Below, in pieces: positions 7,419-14,850 of a stretch of DNA of 26,225 nucleotides. The notes beneath the pieces are model-generated. The model was given only the letters and a program-made list of their open reading frames with translations. It did no database searches and had not been told where the DNA came from. Made by a program: the position numbers and the translations under genes. Positions within the stretch are counted from its first letter, which is position 1. Each line of letters opens with the position of its first letter. Origin of the DNA: Fibrobacter sp. (GTDB taxonomy: Bacteria; Fibrobacterota; Fibrobacteria; Fibrobacterales; Fibrobacteraceae); assembly GCA_012515825.1 (NCBI GenBank), contig JAAYXQ010000100.1, positions 1 through 26,225 of the forward strand. Direction: 5' to 3'.

Positions 7419-10178
7419 TTAGAAGCCCTGTCCTATGACAAAGTTAAATTCCATCGAGCCAACGCCTGTTTGTTGGAGACCTCCGTATGTTTCACCTGGA
7501 TCTAGAGGCCAAGCGAAATCAAACCCAATAATACCAAGCATAGGAACTACGACGCGGAAGCCAAAACCAATGTCTTTTTTCAAAGAAGAAGGATCCCATT
7601 CACGTAACGGATTTTTTTGTTTTTTGGAAACTTTTACATCTGGATCATATCGATCGCCAAAAACATTACCCGCATCAAAGAAGAATGGTAATAAATAGAA
7701 CGTATTTGGAACAATGCCCAATTGCAATTCAGCACCAAAATACTGATAACTGCGCCCTAATCTTCTATACCCGATAGAACCAGCACTATAACCACGCATC
7801 ATTCCTTCATAACCTAACACGCCACCCATAGAATATAGTGTACGATATTGTAATGGATCTCCAGCAATAATACCATATTCATTAGTTAATTGAAGAGTCA
7901 ACTTATCTCTAAATAATGGGAACCACCATTTAACAGTCACATCCGTTTTAACAAAATCAAAATCACTACCAATAATTGGATTAGCTATCTGTAAGCCAAG
8001 TTCATAACGTGAACCATCTGTAGGGAACTGAGGTAGATTTTTATCGTCTCGAATCAATCGTAAATTAATTGCAGATTCGATACCAGAATACAACACATAG
8101 CTATCATCTATGTTGTCGCCCTGATCATTCATAAGCCAGCTATATCCAATTTGTCCATAGAAGTAATCGTCTGGCCATTTCAAACGCTTACCCACATAAA
8201 CACTACCACCGTATCTTGTGATATCTGGATCTGTTCCTCCTTCCCACCATGTATAACTTAAGCTTGAACCAAAAGTAATTGGTTTATCTAAGAACCATGG
8301 ATCAGAGAAGCTGATGGAAGCGCCTTTTTTATCTTGACCATATTCAGCATTTACAGCAGTACTTAAGCCATCACCCATACAACAGTTAGGGATAGCAACA
8401 CTCGTTGTAAAAGTAAGGCCATCGCTTTGGCTATATGCAAGTCCAAGACTAAATTGACCTGTTCCAGCTTCTCTTTCAGAAACGTTAAATTCAAGATCTA
8501 CTTCCTGTTCACCAGCGACTTTAATGTCTGGAAGAACTGCATCAAAATAATTCAATTGCATGATTTCTCTAAAGCTACGTTCTAGAGCCGATTGACGATA
8601 AGTATCTCCTGGGAACAAACGTACTTCACGACGAATCACTTTATCTTTTGTTTTGGTATTACCGCGAATAAAGACTTTGCGTACTTGTGCAGGAAGCCCT
8701 TCAGTAAAATGGAAACTCAGATTGACAATCGAATCCGATTCAAATGTTCTAGATTCATCAAAACGAGCAAATAAATAGCCATCTTCACGGTAAGCATCCA
8801 TAAACCCTTTTTTGAAGTTTTCATAGGCATAATAATCAAAAACAGCTCCGCTATCAAGACGAACAATACGTTTTAAAAGTGCTTCTGGTAAAACCTGATT
8901 CCCTGAAAAATGAACGCCTCCCATGTAATAACGACGACCTTCATTCATCGCCACAGAAATCTTTATAGCATTCGATGTTTTAATTAAATCATAAGGCATC
9001 AAAGAAGAAAATTGTTCTTCGATCGTGTAACGAACCAATAATTTGTCATCAAAAACAGAGCGATCTTTAAGTTTTAATAAAGAGTCAATTTTTGCATTTT
9101 TCCAGCTTTTTTGAGGTAAAGCCGAAATCCACTTTTCACGAAGTTCTTTATATGCAATGATTTTATTTAAAATACGTACCGCTGTTTCTTCATCCCGAAC
9201 TACTGGTACAGGTAGAGCACGAGCCTTGTTATTGTAATTATTTCGGAATTGCCTAAAATAGTGTTTGGAAAGATCTTCTGTTTGCCCTGCTAAGAGATGC
9301 ATTGGATTTTCTTTATCGAAAATAGCCGTATTCATCTGAGCAAAAAGGAGAGTCATTTTAGTATCAGGACGAACCGTTTGCCCTAGGTAAAATTTACATG
9401 TGGAATCAGGCAAGTATTCAGCCTCGAAGTTAGTAATTTCGGCATCTAAAAAGCCAAAATGACGAGCTACGTTTAAAATAGAATCGCGATCTGCTTCAAA
9501 AATATGTTCCTTAAACTCTCCCTCACCCCACCAACGAGTGACCTTGGTTTGCATATGGTCCGTAAAATTCTCTGCTGGAATATGGTCATTGCCAGAAAAT
9601 ACAATTTGGCGAACCTTGACCTTTTCCCCTTCACGAATAGAAAAAATGACTCTATTTTCATTATCAGAAATTGGAATTTCTTTGATCCCTATTTCAGCAA
9701 GAAGATAACCTTCTGAACGATAATGAGAAAGCATGTTCTGACGATCTCTTTCTAAAGCACTCTTACTGTAAACTTGTCCTTGAATCAAACTGACCTTCAA
9801 ATTCAGATCTTCCACCGAAATCTCATCATTACCTTCTATGATTAGAGTATCAAGAGCTGGTAATTCTTTTACTTGAAAGACAAGATTCACATCATTTGCT
9901 TCTCCTGTATATTCAATCCAAGCACTGACATCGTCAAAAAAGCCTGATTCATACAAAGCCGAAACACTAGATTGAACCTTTTCCGATAGAGCCATTGGAG
10001 AGAGGCTTTGCCCCGCCCGAATACTCACTCGGCTTAAAATGGAACGTTCATCCATGTTAACATGACCTTCCACAGAAACCTTCTGAATTTTATTTTCAGC
10101 AGAAGCCTGTTCAGACACGTCTAAAAGCTGTGCATTAGATACACCAATAAAGATCAAAATAAAAGTAAGTAATCGCAA
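7419..10178 (-). CDS. bamA: Outer-membrane assembly factor BamA with an enlarged POTRA3
   Basis: Essential outer-membrane insertase. At 919 residues it is about 100 longer than E. coli BamA. A signal peptide covers residues 1-16. POTRA1 is about 29-105, POTRA2 107-184, POTRA3 starts at 187, POTRA4 is about 416-494 and POTRA5 498-568. The 16-strand Omp85 barrel fills 572-919, with MRGYSAGSIG (794-803) as the loop 6 RGF/RGY motif and a C-terminal Phe as the beta-signal. Between POTRA3's second and third strands lies a mostly helical, charged insertion (about 262-402) that explains the extra length. The start is a TTG at 10178, since no in-frame ATG occurs before residue 42 and a stop lies just upstream; no clear Shine-Dalgarno is present. 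A CTG two codons earlier is an alternative. skp/ompH follows. Confidence 0.93.
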   Translation of the reverse strand: MRLLTFILIFIGVSNAQLLDVSEQASAENKIQKVSVEGHVNMDERSILSRVSIRAGQSLSPMALSEKVQSSVSALYESGFFDDVSAWIEYTGEANDVNLVFQVKELPALDTLIIEGNDEISVEDLNLKVSLIQGQVYSKSALERDRQNMLSHYRSEGYLLAEIGIKEIPISDNENRVIFSIREGEKVKVRQIVFSGNDHIPAENFTDHMQTKVTRWWGEGEFKEHIFEADRDSILNVARHFGFLDAEITNFEAEYLPDSTCKFYLGQTVRPDTKMTLLFAQMNTAIFDKENPMHLLAGQTEDLSKHYFRQFRNNYNNKARALPVPVVRDEETAVRILNKIIAYKELREKWISALPQKSWKNAKIDSLLKLKDRSVFDDKLLVRYTIEEQFSSLMPYDLIKTSNAIKISVAMNEGRRYYMGGVHFSGNQVLPEALLKRIVRLDSGAVFDYYAYENFKKGFMDAYREDGYLFARFDESRTFESDSIVNLSFHFTEGLPAQVRKVFIRGNTKTKDKVIRREVRLFPGDTYRQSALERSFREIMQLNYFDAVLPDIKVAGEQEVDLEFNVSEREAGTGQFSLGLAYSQSDGLTFTTSVAIPNCCMGDGLSTAVNAEYGQDKKGASISFSDPWFLDKPITFGSSLSYTWWEGGTDPDITRYGGSVYVGKRLKWPDDYFYGQIGYSWLMNDQGDNIDDSYVLYSGIESAINLRLIRDDKNLPQFPTDGSRYELGLQIANPIIGSDFDFVKTDVTVKWWFPLFRDKLTLQLTNEYGIIAGDPLQYRTLYSMGGVLGYEGMMRGYSAGSIGYRRLGRSYQYFGAELQLGIVPNTFYLLPFFFDAGNVFGDRYDPDVKVSKKQKNPLREWDPSSLKKDIGFGFRVVVPMLGIIGFDFAWPLDPGETYGGLQQTGVGSMEFNFVIGQGF

Positions 10179-10395
10179 AAACAGAGGAAACCCGCTTCAA
10201 AAAGTTTTTCGGCTCAAAAATACAAAAGTAAATGATTCAGACCAGTTGTTAAAAGAAAAAGACCTCAAAAAAAGACCTTTTTTTAAAGCGCCCTTTTTTA
10301 ACGATTCAAAACGTCCTTTTTTATTTAAGAAAGCTCCATTTTTTATTTAGATTAAGGACATATTTTTCTTTTTGCATTACGACGAGGTTTTTTTA
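10179..10395. other. Divergent spacer between bamA and paaK with spaced T-tracts
   Basis: A 217-base non-coding stretch that must hold the promoters for bamA (minus) and paaK (plus). The part from 10277 to 10345 has four runs of six or seven T, each after a short C-rich step (starting at 10278, 10294, 10317 and 10339). The last intervals are 23 and 22 bases, close to two helical turns, as seen in intrinsically curved or UP-element-like DNA. No convincing -35/-10 pair or RNA hairpin with a GC stem could be assigned. The short A/T mirror around 10268-10284 has too small a loop to count as a terminator. Confidence 0.4.
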
Positions 10396-11742
10396 ATGAA
10401 GAGTAGTTGTTGGAATGACCAGAATGGTCTTTTTCTCCCAGAAATGTCACTTGATTTTATGCCTGTAGAAAGACTAAAACAAGTACAATTACAGCGTTTA
10501 CAAGCAACAGTATCTTTAGCTTATGAAAAAGTTCCTTTATTCCGTTCAAGAATGGATGAAAAAAAAGTAAAGCCCTCTGATATAAAATCATTAAAAGATA
10601 TCGCTCTGATTCCTTTCACCATGAAAAAAGATCTTCGGGACACCTATCCTTACGGTCTTTTTGCCGCAGAAATGAAACAGGTTGTTCGACTACATGCTTC
10701 TAGCGGCACTACAGGTAAGCCTATCGTCGTTGGCTATACACGAGAAGACATGGAGGTTTGGTCACAAGTCGTCAAACGCGGCTTGCTCGCTACAGGCTAC
10801 ACGAAAGATGATATTGTTCAGAATTTTTACGGTTATGGTCTTTTTACTGGTGGCTTAGGAGTTCACGGTGGCTTAGAAGCTTTAGGCGCAGCAGTGATTC
10901 CTGTCAGTGGTGGAAATACAGAACGTCAAATCATGATTATGAAAGACTTTGAAGTCACTGCCATTGCTGGCACTCCAAGTTATTTTGTTCGAATCATTGA
11001 TGTTGCAGAAAGAATGGGCATAGATTTAAGAACTCTCAAAATTAAAAGAGGCCTCTTTGGAGCTGAACCATGGTCAGATGGCATGCGCGATTATATCGAA
11101 GAACGTTCTGGCATTAAGGCGTATGATATTTATGGTTTATCTGAAATCATTGGTCCAGGCGTCGGTTGCGAGTGTGAATGCCAGAATGGAATTCACATTT
11201 TTGAAGATCACTTTTACCCAGAAATTATTGACCCTGAAACTCTTGAACCTTTACCCGACGGTCAAGAAGGGGAATTAGTCATTAGTACCTTAAGCAAACA
11301 AGCTATGCCTATTTTGAGATATAGAACAAGAGATATTACAGCTATTGAAAATACACCTTGTTCTTGTGGACGTACTATTCGCCGAATTAAAAGAATTGGT
11401 CGACGTTCCGATGATATGTTTATTATTCGCGGCGTCAATGTATTCCCTTCACAAATTGAAACGGCTCTTCTTCGAGCTGAAAAAGCTCTTCCTCATTACC
11501 AGATTGTTCTTGATCGCAAGAATCATCTGGATACAGTAGAAGTCAAAGTGGAAGTTTCAAGAGACATGATGAGTGATAGCATGAGTGATATGGATGCATT
11601 AAATAAACGTTTCAGCCATTCCATAGAACAAATTCTTGGTATTTCTGTATTGGTCACTCTCTGTGAACCAGGTTCACTCCCTAGAAGTGAAGGCAAAGCC
11701 AAACGAGTCATTGATAATCGCACACAAGGAGGTTCCTTATGA
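10396..11742 (+). CDS. paaK: Phenylacetate--CoA ligase
   Basis: AMP-forming ligase that makes phenylacetyl-CoA (or another arylacetyl-CoA) from the acid, ATP and CoA. The ATG at 10396 has GAGG 8 bases upstream and gives 448 residues; a TTG eight codons earlier lacks such a site. Family motifs are SSGTTGKP (about 102-109, the phosphate loop), YDIYGLSEIIGPGVG, GIHIFEDHFYPEIIDP, ILRYRTRDIT, the CSCGRT cysteine motif, and IIRGVNVFPSQIE in the mobile C-terminal domain. It is coupled to the ACT gene by an ATGA overlap. In anaerobes such ligases feed reductive carboxylation of phenylacetate to phenylpyruvate for phenylalanine synthesis. That role is an inference here, because no indolepyruvate oxidoreductase genes are adjacent. 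Confidence 0.92.
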   Translation: MKSSCWNDQNGLFLPEMSLDFMPVERLKQVQLQRLQATVSLAYEKVPLFRSRMDEKKVKPSDIKSLKDIALIPFTMKKDLRDTYPYGLFAAEMKQVVRLHASSGTTGKPIVVGYTREDMEVWSQVVKRGLLATGYTKDDIVQNFYGYGLFTGGLGVHGGLEALGAAVIPVSGGNTERQIMIMKDFEVTAIAGTPSYFVRIIDVAERMGIDLRTLKIKRGLFGAEPWSDGMRDYIEERSGIKAYDIYGLSEIIGPGVGCECECQNGIHIFEDHFYPEIIDPETLEPLPDGQEGELVISTLSKQAMPILRYRTRDITAIENTPCSCGRTIRRIKRIGRRSDDMFIIRGVNVFPSQIETALLRAEKALPHYQIVLDRKNHLDTVEVKVEVSRDMMSDSMSDMDALNKRFSHSIEQILGISVLVTLCEPGSLPRSEGKAKRVIDNRTQGGSL

Positions 11743-12167
11743 AGATCCCACAAATTTCTATTTTCGTTTCTAACCGTCCAGGGCGTTTACATGCCGTTTG
11801 TAAATCTTTAGCAGACGCGGACATCAATCTTTTATCTTTAACTCTTGCAGATAGCGGTGAATTCGGATTAATTCGAATCATCGTTTCAAATCCAGAAAAA
11901 GCAGTAGAGGTCCTATCAGAATCGGGAATTGTCGCTACAGTCACCGATGTGATTGCATGTGAAGTTTCAGCTTTAAAAGGCGGCCTTGCCAAGTTACTCA
12001 GTACGCCAGCAGGTTCTTTACAAATTGATTATATGTATGCTTACCCCACCTGTAATCAAAAGGAAATCGCCATTATGATTTTGCGCTTTAGAGACCCTGA
12101 TGAAGCGATCTCTCTTTTAGAAAAAGCGGGTGTCCAGTTACTCAGTCGAAAAGAGCTCTTGGTATAA
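11739..12167 (+). CDS. Tandem ACT-domain protein
   Basis: A 142-residue cytoplasmic protein made of two ACT domains, small ligand-binding modules that usually sense amino acids. Domain 1 (residues ~4-70) has the classic opening ISIFVSNRPGRLHAVCKSLADADINL, in which NRPGRL is the ligand-loop motif. Domain 2 (~72-140) begins at SLQIDYMYAY and ends in DPDEAISLLEKAGVQLLS. There is no catalytic or DNA-binding domain. The start overlaps paaK by four bases. PaaK-ACT pairs recur in anaerobic bacteria and archaea, so it probably senses an aromatic amino acid or its product to control the ligase or its partner; this is inference. Confidence 0.88.
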   Translation: MKIPQISIFVSNRPGRLHAVCKSLADADINLLSLTLADSGEFGLIRIIVSNPEKAVEVLSESGIVATVTDVIACEVSALKGGLAKLLSTPAGSLQIDYMYAYPTCNQKEIAIMILRFRDPDEAISLLEKAGVQLLSRKELLV

Positions 12168-12185
12168 CACTATTCTTTTATACAA

Positions 12186-12218
12186 AAAAATCCCAATACT
12201 AAATGTATTGGGATTTTT
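12186..12218. terminator. Bidirectional intrinsic terminator
   Basis: Perfect 14-bp stem (12186-12199 with 12205-12218) around a 5-base TAAAT loop. The core is CCCAATAC/GTATTGGG, flanked by an A-run on the left and a T-run on the right, so it can end transcripts from both sides. It sits between the convergent ACT gene (ending 12167) and the PEGA gene (ending 12240). Confidence 0.93.
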
Positions 12219-12239
12219 AATTCTTTCTCTTGTTTTAAT

Positions 12240-13640
12240 TTAGAACGATAAAACAAATCCTACAGATAAAAGAGTCACACCTAAGATACCAAGGCCCAGA
12301 GCTGTAAACCCTTTTACATCACCTCGATCATTATACTTTCTATTGTCTTCGACTAGTTTTCGAGTATCTTCATTATAAAAAGCAGATCCACTCTCATAAG
12401 CATCCTTTTTGTCTTTTGCCTCTTTCCAATCTTGTTCTGCTAAATACCACAAAACACCAGCACTCACAAAAGGAACAATTGAACTCCATAATAAACCTCG
12501 ACCTATAAAGCGCGATGTCCTTTCGCGATTATATTCTTTTTGCATATCAATAATACCCAAATTCATTGTCACTGGCTCTAACTCGACTAGAATTGTATTT
12601 GGCATAAAAGCTTGCACTTCAGTAATAATTGCCGTATCCAAATACCCCACCTTTCTAAAATAAACCATCATTTCAGTACTAGGTTTTATATCTTCAATCA
12701 CCACATCCGACATATAATGAGGCATCACATTCTCATTTGGAGACTCATCTAAATAAACTTCTACCGCTTCAGGAACAGTATTCACCGTCAACCGAGTACT
12801 AGGACGTTCCACTTCTACTTCAATCACATTTAAGGAATCATCATTTATTTTGACCGCTTTATTACCCCACCAGTCTACATCCTTTAAGCGTTTCTTGATT
12901 GAGATATTATACTTCCCAGGCTTAATATTTTTAATCGTATCAGGGGTTAACATCTCAAGAGGAACACCATTTACAAAAAGACTACAAGCCTCTGGAATAG
13001 ACTTCACAAGAAGATTGGCTTTTCCTTCAGGATAAAGAGGAATATATTCTTCTTCCTCTTCTTCTTCAGTATATTCATAGTCAGATAGCGTAAGATCGAC
13101 CATCTCACCTGATTCCACATTAATTAATCTCTTAAAATCGTACTTGAATAAACGAATGTAAACGTCCTTAGGAGCTTCAACCGCTTGCACAGAATCTGTC
13201 TTTAGAGAATCCACTTTTAAGGAATCTGTTGCGGAGGAATCTGCCTTCGCCTCCTTTAGCGAGTCGGTCACTAAGAGAGCTGCTTCAAAATCATCAGCAG
13301 CAGGTTCTTGCGAGACTGCTTCCTCTGGTACAGTCGCTTCTTCTTCCGAAGGTTCTACTGATTCAGAAGCTTCCTCTGTAGTTGAATTCACAGAAGAAGA
13401 ATCCTCTATATCGCCATATTTTTCAATAATAGCCTGTTCTTCTGCTTCAGCAAGTGCTTTTGCTTGTTTTGCAGCAATTTCTTCTGGCGTATATTCTCTT
13501 AAATATACCGTATCTTTCACTAACTTAACAAAGATTGCTTCACGCTCTAATGAGTCATCCATCGTTAAATAACGGACGGGTACTTCACGAGCAAATGAAA
13601 AAACAGAAAGTAGGGCAAGCCATAGACAAAAACGTTTCAT
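12240..13640 (-). CDS. Exported PEGA-domain protein
   Basis: A 466-residue protein with a signal peptide (MKRFCLWLALLSVFSFA). An acidic, low-complexity central region (about 60-210) is rich in Glu, Ser and the recurring DSLK motif (TDSLKEA, TDSLKVDSLKTDS). Two PEGA-like beta domains follow at about 215-285 (LVKSIPEACSLFVNGVPLEM) and 287-360 (LTVNTVPEAVEVYLDESP). The C-terminal ~100 residues hold two membrane helices (about WSSIVPFVSAGVLWYLA and FTALGLGILGVTLLSVGF) separated by a charged loop. PEGA domains are carbohydrate- or surface-associated beta modules of unclear function. The start at 13640 is an ATG two codons after a TTG; I prefer it because it opens the signal peptide. It has its own terminator at 12186. 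Confidence 0.75.
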   Translation of the reverse strand: MKRFCLWLALLSVFSFAREVPVRYLTMDDSLEREAIFVKLVKDTVYLREYTPEEIAAKQAKALAEAEEQAIIEKYGDIEDSSSVNSTTEEASESVEPSEEEATVPEEAVSQEPAADDFEAALLVTDSLKEAKADSSATDSLKVDSLKTDSVQAVEAPKDVYIRLFKYDFKRLINVESGEMVDLTLSDYEYTEEEEEEEYIPLYPEGKANLLVKSIPEACSLFVNGVPLEMLTPDTIKNIKPGKYNISIKKRLKDVDWWGNKAVKINDDSLNVIEVEVERPSTRLTVNTVPEAVEVYLDESPNENVMPHYMSDVVIEDIKPSTEMMVYFRKVGYLDTAIITEVQAFMPNTILVELEPVTMNLGIIDMQKEYNRERTSRFIGRGLLWSSIVPFVSAGVLWYLAEQDWKEAKDKKDAYESGSAFYNEDTRKLVEDNRKYNDRGDVKGFTALGLGILGVTLLSVGFVLSF

Positions 13641-13740
13641 ATTCAAAAAATAACATAAAAAAGTCCAAATTGAAAAATCGAATACTCAATCAACAAAAAA
13701 AAGCGTATATTGATTAAAACTTTAATCCAGTGGAGAAATT

Positions 13741-13905
13741 ATGAAAAAATACCGTTGTACTGTTTGTGGCTATATCTACGATGAAGCAGACGGAGATCCA
13801 GATTCTGGTGTGGCTCCAGGCACTCTTTTTGAAGATATTCCAGATGATTGGGTTTGCCCTGTGTGCGGGGTCACAAAATCCGATTTTGAACTCGCTGAAG
13901 ACTAG
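13741..13905 (+). CDS. Rubredoxin
   Basis: A 54-residue iron protein that carries single electrons, mostly in anaerobes and often to oxygen- or peroxide-scavenging enzymes. Both iron-binding motifs are intact: CTVCG (Cys6, Cys9) and CPVCG (Cys39, Cys42). The conserved core YIYDEADGDPDSGVAPGT and the FEDIPDDWVCP loop lie between them. A GGAG ribosome-binding site is 6 bases before the ATG. It is divergent from the PEGA gene (100 bases) and converges on the RsmF-like gene with a 5-base gap. No oxidase or rubrerythrin partner is adjacent. Confidence 0.97.
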   Translation: MKKYRCTVCGYIYDEADGDPDSGVAPGTLFEDIPDDWVCPVCGVTKSDFELAED

Positions 13906-13910
13906 AAAAA

Positions 13911-14684
13911 CTAATCACTGATTTTTTCCAGTTTTGCACAATAAATTGGGCCTCGCCCTTCAGAGCGATCTGGTAAAATATGTACTCCAAAAGAAGTACT
14001 ATCAGAGCCATCAATCGAAGGAGAAATATTCATCACGCGAATTTTCTCCTTTCTTTTTTTTAAAATCTTTTCAACAACGGCATCATTTTCAAAAGGGGAA
14101 AGAGCGCAAGTGCTGTAAACTAAAACACCCCCTAGCGCAAGTGCATCTACCGCTGAGGCAAGTAAGGAGCCTTGCTCCACCGATAATCTCTTTGTTCGAT
14201 TCAAAGACCACTGTTCTAAATGCTTTGGAGATTGAATCACATGACGTTCTGAAGAACATGGAGCGTCCAATAAAATCCGATCAAACTGGCCTTTGCAATG
14301 AAGCCCAAAACGAGAGCCATCATAACCAGTTACTTTAATAATAGAGTGCCATGCTGCAGGGAGCGTGTTTTCAAGAACATGTTGCAAACGAATACGCCTT
14401 TCTGGAGAACGATCGTTACATTGTAATGATCCTTGACCAGCAAGTTGAGAAGCAAGAACTAAAGATTTTCCACCAGGAGCAGCACACATATCGAGTACAG
14501 CCATCCCTGGTTGTACATCCAAACATTTTGCAGCAAATAAAGACGCCTCATCTAAAAAATATGACTGTAAAGAATCAGAAAAGCGTAGTTCAACGGGATG
14601 AGTTTCTTTAAAAAGAGCCTCTAATAATAAAGGCCAACGATCACCATAATGCTTACTATAAAAGTCTAAAAAATCTGAATTCAT
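13911..14684 (-). CDS. RsmB/RsmF/NOL1-type RNA m5C methyltransferase, short form
   Basis: S-adenosylmethionine-dependent enzyme that methylates carbon 5 of a cytosine in rRNA or tRNA. The SAM loop is VLDMCAAPGGKS (residues 63-74). Both family cysteines are present: Cys143 in DAPCSSERH (motif IV) and Cys193 in YSTCALSPFEND (motif VI, the nucleophile). The 257-residue form is little more than the catalytic domain; the C-terminal PUA or RNA-binding domain of E. coli RsmF is absent. I chose the ATG at 14684 because the reading frame upstream (to 14732) is unlike the family and abuts the tRNA. The gene follows tRNA-Gln on the same strand. The exact target cannot be read from the sequence. Confidence 0.85.
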   Translation of the reverse strand: MNSDFLDFYSKHYGDRWPLLLEALFKETHPVELRFSDSLQSYFLDEASLFAAKCLDVQPGMAVLDMCAAPGGKSLVLASQLAGQGSLQCNDRSPERRIRLQHVLENTLPAAWHSIIKVTGYDGSRFGLHCKGQFDRILLDAPCSSERHVIQSPKHLEQWSLNRTKRLSVEQGSLLASAVDALALGGVLVYSTCALSPFENDAVVEKILKKRKEKIRVMNISPSIDGSDSTSFGVHILPDRSEGRGPIYCAKLEKISD

Positions 14685-14737
14685 CACCCTGATCCGGTAA
14701 AAAGAAGCCTTTATAAAAAGCATTCGGCACAAAAAGA

Positions 14738-14808
14738 TTGAGCTACCTGGACTCGAACCAAGACAAACAGATTCAGAATCTGTTGTGCTACCATTACACC
14801 ATAGCTCA
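14738..14808 (-). tRNA. tRNA-Gln (anticodon CUG)
   Basis: The minus strand folds as a full cloverleaf. The acceptor stem is TGAGCTA with TAGCTCA (7 bp, U1-A72 as usual for tRNA-Gln). The D-arm is GTG/CAC around TAATGGTAG. The anticodon stem is ACAGA/TCTGT with loop TTCTGAA, giving anticodon CUG. The T-arm is CTTGG/CCAGG with loop TTCGAGT. The discriminator base is A and the CCA end is not encoded. It reads CAG codons. Confidence 0.95.
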
Positions 14809-14819
14809 GTGCGAAGTCA

Positions 14820-14847
14820 AATTTATAAAATAATTGAACGTCGGCAA
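14820..14847 (-). promoter_or_regulatory. Possible promoter for tRNA-Gln
   Basis: On the minus strand a TTGCCG at 14842-14847 precedes a TATAAA at 14822-14827 (14-base spacing) or TAAATT at 14820-14825 (16-base spacing). Transcription would begin a few bases before the tRNA. The spacing is not ideal. The region lies directly after the stop of the lipoprotein gene, so read-through is another way to make the tRNA. Confidence 0.35.
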
Positions 14848-14850
14848 GGG

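Noticed and set aside
10267..10284. A-run/T-run mirror AAAAAAAG..CTTTTTTT as a possible terminator
   Set aside because: The loop would be two bases and the stem is almost all A-T; the flanking genes are divergent, so no terminator is needed there.
13934..14338. 134-codon open frame on the plus strand opposite the RsmF-like gene
   Set aside because: It lies wholly inside a well-supported methyltransferase gene on the other strand, and its translation is low-complexity with no family pattern or ribosome-binding site.
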